Shown here piece by piece: positions 61,119 to 64,000 of a stretch of DNA of 64,000 bases. Position numbers and translations under genes: made by a program. Under the pieces are notes generated by a model that ran no database searches, had not been told where the DNA came from, and worked only from the letters and a program-made list of their open reading frames with translations. The stretch's first letter is position 1. Every line of letters starts with the position of its first letter. Source of the stretch: Pseudomonas fluorescens (lineage in GTDB: Bacteria; Pseudomonadota; Gammaproteobacteria; Pseudomonadales; Pseudomonadaceae); contig NZ_CABVHJ010000015.1 of the NCBI RefSeq assembly GCF_902497745.1, positions 104,028 to 168,027 on the forward strand, written 5' to 3'.

Positions 61119-64000
61119 TCAGCTTAGCCCCATCTCTTTCCATATCCGCAAAACCTGTCGCCGCTCTTCGGCAAACTGGTCGCCCGGTATCACCCCGGCG
61201 TCCTTCTGCAACGCCTGCCGGTGGGCGGCGGAGCGGTAGGCTTTATAGGCCTCGCGCAACAGGCTGGCATCTTCGGCCGGCATCAGCCCTTCGTGCTCCA
61301 GCTCTTCCAGAATACGGATGTTATCGGTCCAGCGCAGCAGTGGCGGGTGGCTTTGCGACCACGCCAGAGCCGCGTATTGCACCATAAATTCAATATCGAC
61401 GATACCACCGGCGTCCTGCTTGAGGTCGAACGGCGCCGTGGCGTCGAAGGCATTTGCTGCCGTACCGGCTGCGGTGCTCTTGGTGCCAAGGTTATCGCGC
61501 ATCTTCGCGCGCATCTCGCTGACTTCCTGTTGCAGTTTGGCCAGATCGCGCGCCTTGCCCAGCACCTGGGCGCGAACTTTCTCGAACGCCTGACCGACAT
61601 CCTGACTGCCCACCAGCACTCGCGCGCGCACCAAGGCCTGATGCTCCCACGTCCAGGCTTCATTTTCCTGATAGCGGGCAAACGCGCCGAGCGAACTCAC
61701 CAACAGCCCCGAAGCACCGGACGGCCGCAGACGCATGTCCACTTCGTAGAGCTGACCGGAGTTGGTCTGCGCCGTCAGCAGGTGAATGATCCGTTGCCCC
61801 AGCCGCGTGAAGAACTGCGCGCCATCGATCGACTTCGGCCCATCGGTTTCCGCTTGCGGATCGCCGTCGTGGATGAACACCAGATCCAGATCCGAACCAT
61901 GCCCCAGTTCCAGACCGCCGACTTTGCCATAACCGACAATGATGAAACCGGGATCGCACAAGGTGCCGTCGGTGCGCAGCGGCGTGCCGTACTTGGCCAC
62001 GGTCTGGCGCCAGGCCAGGGCCAGCACTTGCTCGAGAATCGCCTCGGCCAGCCAGGTCAGGTAATCGCTGACTTTCATCAGCGGCAGGCTGCCGGCGATT
62101 TCCGAGGCGGCGACGCGCAAGCGGTGCGCCAGTTTGAAATGGCGCAGGGCTTCCATCTGTTGTTCGAGGTCGTCTTCGGGAATCCGCGTCAGGCGCTCGC
62201 GCAACTCGGCGGCCAATTCCGGCGCCAAGGGCGGCTTGAACAGGCGGCCCTCGTTAAGCAATTCATCGAGCAGCAGCGGGAAGCGCGTGATCTGTTCGGC
62301 AATCCACGGGCTCGCCGCGCACAGCGTCAGCAAGCGGCGCAAGGCACTGGGGTTTTCTGTCAGCAAGACCAGATAAGCCGAACGCCGGGCAACTGCCTCC
62401 ACCAGCGGCAGCACGCGCTCAAGCACCAGATCGGGATTGGCGTGCTCCACGGCCTGCGCGAGCAAACGCGGAATAAAGGCATCGAGACGCTCACGCCCCA
62501 ATCGCTGCATCGCGCGCAATTGCGGACTGCTGCGCAATCCGGCCAACGCTTTCAGGGCTTTGCTGGCATCGGCAAAACCGCCCTCCTCCAACTGACGGCA
62601 CGCCGCCTCTTCGTCCTGCGCCTCTTCCCACAGCGGCAGCCATTCACCGCCGACCACCACTTCGCTTTCGGCACCTTCATCCTCGTCGGGATCGGCAATT
62701 ACCTGGGCGAAGTGCCAGGCGACACGACCGCGCCAGAACATCAGTTTTTCGTGGAAAGTATCCCAATCGGCGAAACCGAGCATGAAGGCAATGCGTGCCT
62801 GATCCTGCGCGCCATCCGGCAGCATCTGCGTTTGGCGGTCGGCAATCGCCTGGATCGCGTGCTCGGTGTAACGGAGAAATTCGTAGCCCTCGCGTAACTC
62901 GCTGATCACTGCCGGCGGCAGATAACCCTGCCCCTCCAGCGTGCTCAACACCTTTAATAGAGGACGTTGTTGCAAACTCAAGTCGCGACCGCCGTGGATC
63001 AGTTGAAAGGCCTGAGCGATGAACTCGACCTCGCGGATGCCACCCGAGCCCAGTTTGATGTTATCGGCCATGCCCTTACGCCGCACTTCCTGCTGGATCA
63101 GCTGCTTCATGGTGCGCAGCGCTTCGATCGCCGAGAAGTCGAGGTAACGTCGGTAAACGAACGGCCGCAGCATGTCGAGCAACTGCGCGCCCGCGACCTG
63201 ATCGCCGGCCACCACTCGCGCCTTGATCATCGCGTAGCGTTCCCAGTCACGGCCCTGATCCTGGTAATACTGCTCCAGCGCATTGAAGCTCAGCACCAGC
63301 GCACCGGACGAGCCGTACGGGCGCAGGCGCATGTCGACGCGGAAGACGAAACCGTCGACCGTCATCGGATCGAGCGCCTTGATCAAGCGCTGGCCGAGGC
63401 GAATGAAAAACTCCTGATTATCCAGCGAGCGCTTCACGCCCACCGTTTCGCCGCCCTCGGGGTAGGCGAAGATCAGATCGATATCCGAAGACAGGTTCAA
63501 CTCGACCGCGCCGAGCTTGCCCATGCCAAGGATGACCATTTGCTGCGGCTCACCGCTGCGGCGGCCGGTCGGCGTGCCGAACTGTTCGCAATGACGGCTG
63601 TACAACCATTGATAAGCCTGATCGATGGTGGCGTCGGCCATGTCCGAGAGATCGCGGCAGGTCTGCACCAGATCGGCCTGACGGGTGAGATCGCGCCAGA
63701 TGATCCGCACTTGATGGCGGGCGCGCTGACGACGCAGGGCGCGACCGAGTTCATCTTCACTCTGCGCAGCATTCACCGCAGCAGCAATCTGCGCACATAA
63801 TTCACCCGGCGCGAAGGCCCGGTCGAGTTCGCCGGACTGCACCAGTGACAGCAACATCAAAGGGTCACGAACGCTCTGTTCAATGACAAATTCGCTGGCA
63901 GCGGTGACACGGGCGAACTGCGCCCAGCGCTCTGGCGTCCAGTCCGCGAAGCCGTGATCGTCTTCCAGCGCGGCGACAGCCGTACGGAACGACTGCTCGG
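61119..64000 (-). CDS. glnE: Glutamine synthetase adenylyltransferase (partial, N-terminus beyond window)
   Basis: GlnE, about 960 visible residues; the frame is open to the window edge and only roughly the first 20 residues are missing. It adenylylates and deadenylylates glutamine synthetase in response to PII and glutamine. Two nucleotidyltransferase domains are present with intact metal motifs: LSSDIDLIFAYPEGG (N-terminal, deadenylylating) and GHGSDLDLVFIHDGD (C-terminal, adenylylating), plus MRLRPSGASG and MRLRPYGSSG. The stop is followed by the REP cluster and then waaF. Confidence 0.97.
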   Translation of the reverse strand, partial: EQSFRTAVAALEDDHGFADWTPERWAQFARVTAASEFVIEQSVRDPLMLLSLVQSGELDRAFAPGELCAQIAAAVNAAQSEDELGRALRRQRARHQVRIIWRDLTRQADLVQTCRDLSDMADATIDQAYQWLYSRHCEQFGTPTGRRSGEPQQMVILGMGKLGAVELNLSSDIDLIFAYPEGGETVGVKRSLDNQEFFIRLGQRLIKALDPMTVDGFVFRVDMRLRPYGSSGALVLSFNALEQYYQDQGRDWERYAMIKARVVAGDQVAGAQLLDMLRPFVYRRYLDFSAIEALRTMKQLIQQEVRRKGMADNIKLGSGGIREVEFIAQAFQLIHGGRDLSLQQRPLLKVLSTLEGQGYLPPAVISELREGYEFLRYTEHAIQAIADRQTQMLPDGAQDQARIAFMLGFADWDTFHEKLMFWRGRVAWHFAQVIADPDEDEGAESEVVVGGEWLPLWEEAQDEEAACRQLEEGGFADASKALKALAGLRSSPQLRAMQRLGRERLDAFIPRLLAQAVEHANPDLVLERVLPLVEAVARRSAYLVLLTENPSALRRLLTLCAASPWIAEQITRFPLLLDELLNEGRLFKPPLAPELAAELRERLTRIPEDDLEQQMEALRHFKLAHRLRVAASEIAGSLPLMKVSDYLTWLAEAILEQVLALAWRQTVAKYGTPLRTDGTLCDPGFIIVGYGKVGGLELGHGSDLDLVFIHDGDPQAETDGPKSIDGAQFFTRLGQRIIHLLTAQTNSGQLYEVDMRLRPSGASGLLVSSLGAFARYQENEAWTWEHQALVRARVLVGSQDVGQAFEKVRAQVLGKARDLAKLQQEVSEMRAKMRDNLGTKSTAAGTAANAFDATAPFDLKQDAGGIVDIEFMVQYAALAWSQSHPPLLRWTDNIRILEELEHEGLMPAEDASLLREAYKAYRSAAHRQALQKDAGVIPGDQFAEERRQVLRIWKEMGLS

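Noticed and set aside
61221..62897. 558-codon plus-strand frame opposite glnE
   Set aside because: glnE nucleotidyltransferase motifs are intact on the minus strand throughout.

Overview
The window is about 64 kb of chromosome from a fluorescent pseudomonad, most likely the Pseudomonas fluorescens group. The evidence is a G+C-rich sequence with strong Pseudomonas codon bias, REP palindromes built on GTGGGAGCGAGCTTGCTCGCGAA-type sequence in several intergenic gaps, and gene order that (from recollection of the P. aeruginosa map) follows the blocks orn-rsgA-motBA-rhdA-psd-serB-parC-parE-cpdA-thiC-tolC and waaA-hldE-msbA-waaPGCF-glnE. It also carries a two-repeat OAA-family lectin of the kind described from P. 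fluorescens. No rRNA, tRNA, IS element, prophage or CRISPR array was seen. The left edge cuts a member of an unrecognised protein family and the right edge cuts glnE.

Layout. 1-3706: three paralogous proteins of unknown function, all on the minus strand, with a TRIC-type membrane protein gene lodged among them, followed by an AT-rich gap. 4206-12556: core genes orn, rsgA, a sterol-desaturase-type protein, motBA (with a readable sigma-28 promoter), an HDOD protein, rhodanese and psd. 12624-18036: the lectin, a conserved protein of about 583 aa, serB and an AhpA/Smp-family membrane protein with a C-terminal region resembling a worn-down class III cyclase fold. 18058-18380 and 25783-25972: complex palindromic repeats. 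18456-27963: a PqiC-like lipoprotein, then a minus-strand series nudix-DUF1249-cpdA-yqiA-parE-esterase-retropepsin-parC. 28191-34119: an RsiV-like lipoprotein, cytX, thiC with its TPP riboswitch, and tolC.

34210-60810 is mainly the cell-envelope region. waaA adds Kdo; hldE makes the ADP-heptose precursor; waaC and waaF add the two heptoses; waaG adds the first outer-core sugar; waaP and its kinase-like neighbours phosphorylate the core. A NodU/CmcH-type carbamoyltransferase, a GT2 enzyme, a GT-C membrane enzyme, a CgeB-like GT, a GT29-like protein and another GT-like protein are probably the variable outer part. msbA exports the product. mig-14 and dnpA sit directly behind msbA and are linked in P. 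aeruginosa to peptide resistance and persistence. Between waaA and hldE lie a LysR regulator divergent from an SMR efflux gene, an FAD oxidoreductase, an aldo/keto reductase and a degenerate-Nudix-like protein. glnE (nitrogen regulation) ends the window.

The best candidates for undescribed biology are the three-copy family at the left edge, the Smp/cyclase-like fusion, the GT29-like protein in the LPS region and the six kinase-like folds around waaP. Start codons deserve care here: at least six genes (serB, cpdA, cytX, GT2, the YceK-like lipoprotein and waaC) appear to start with TTG.
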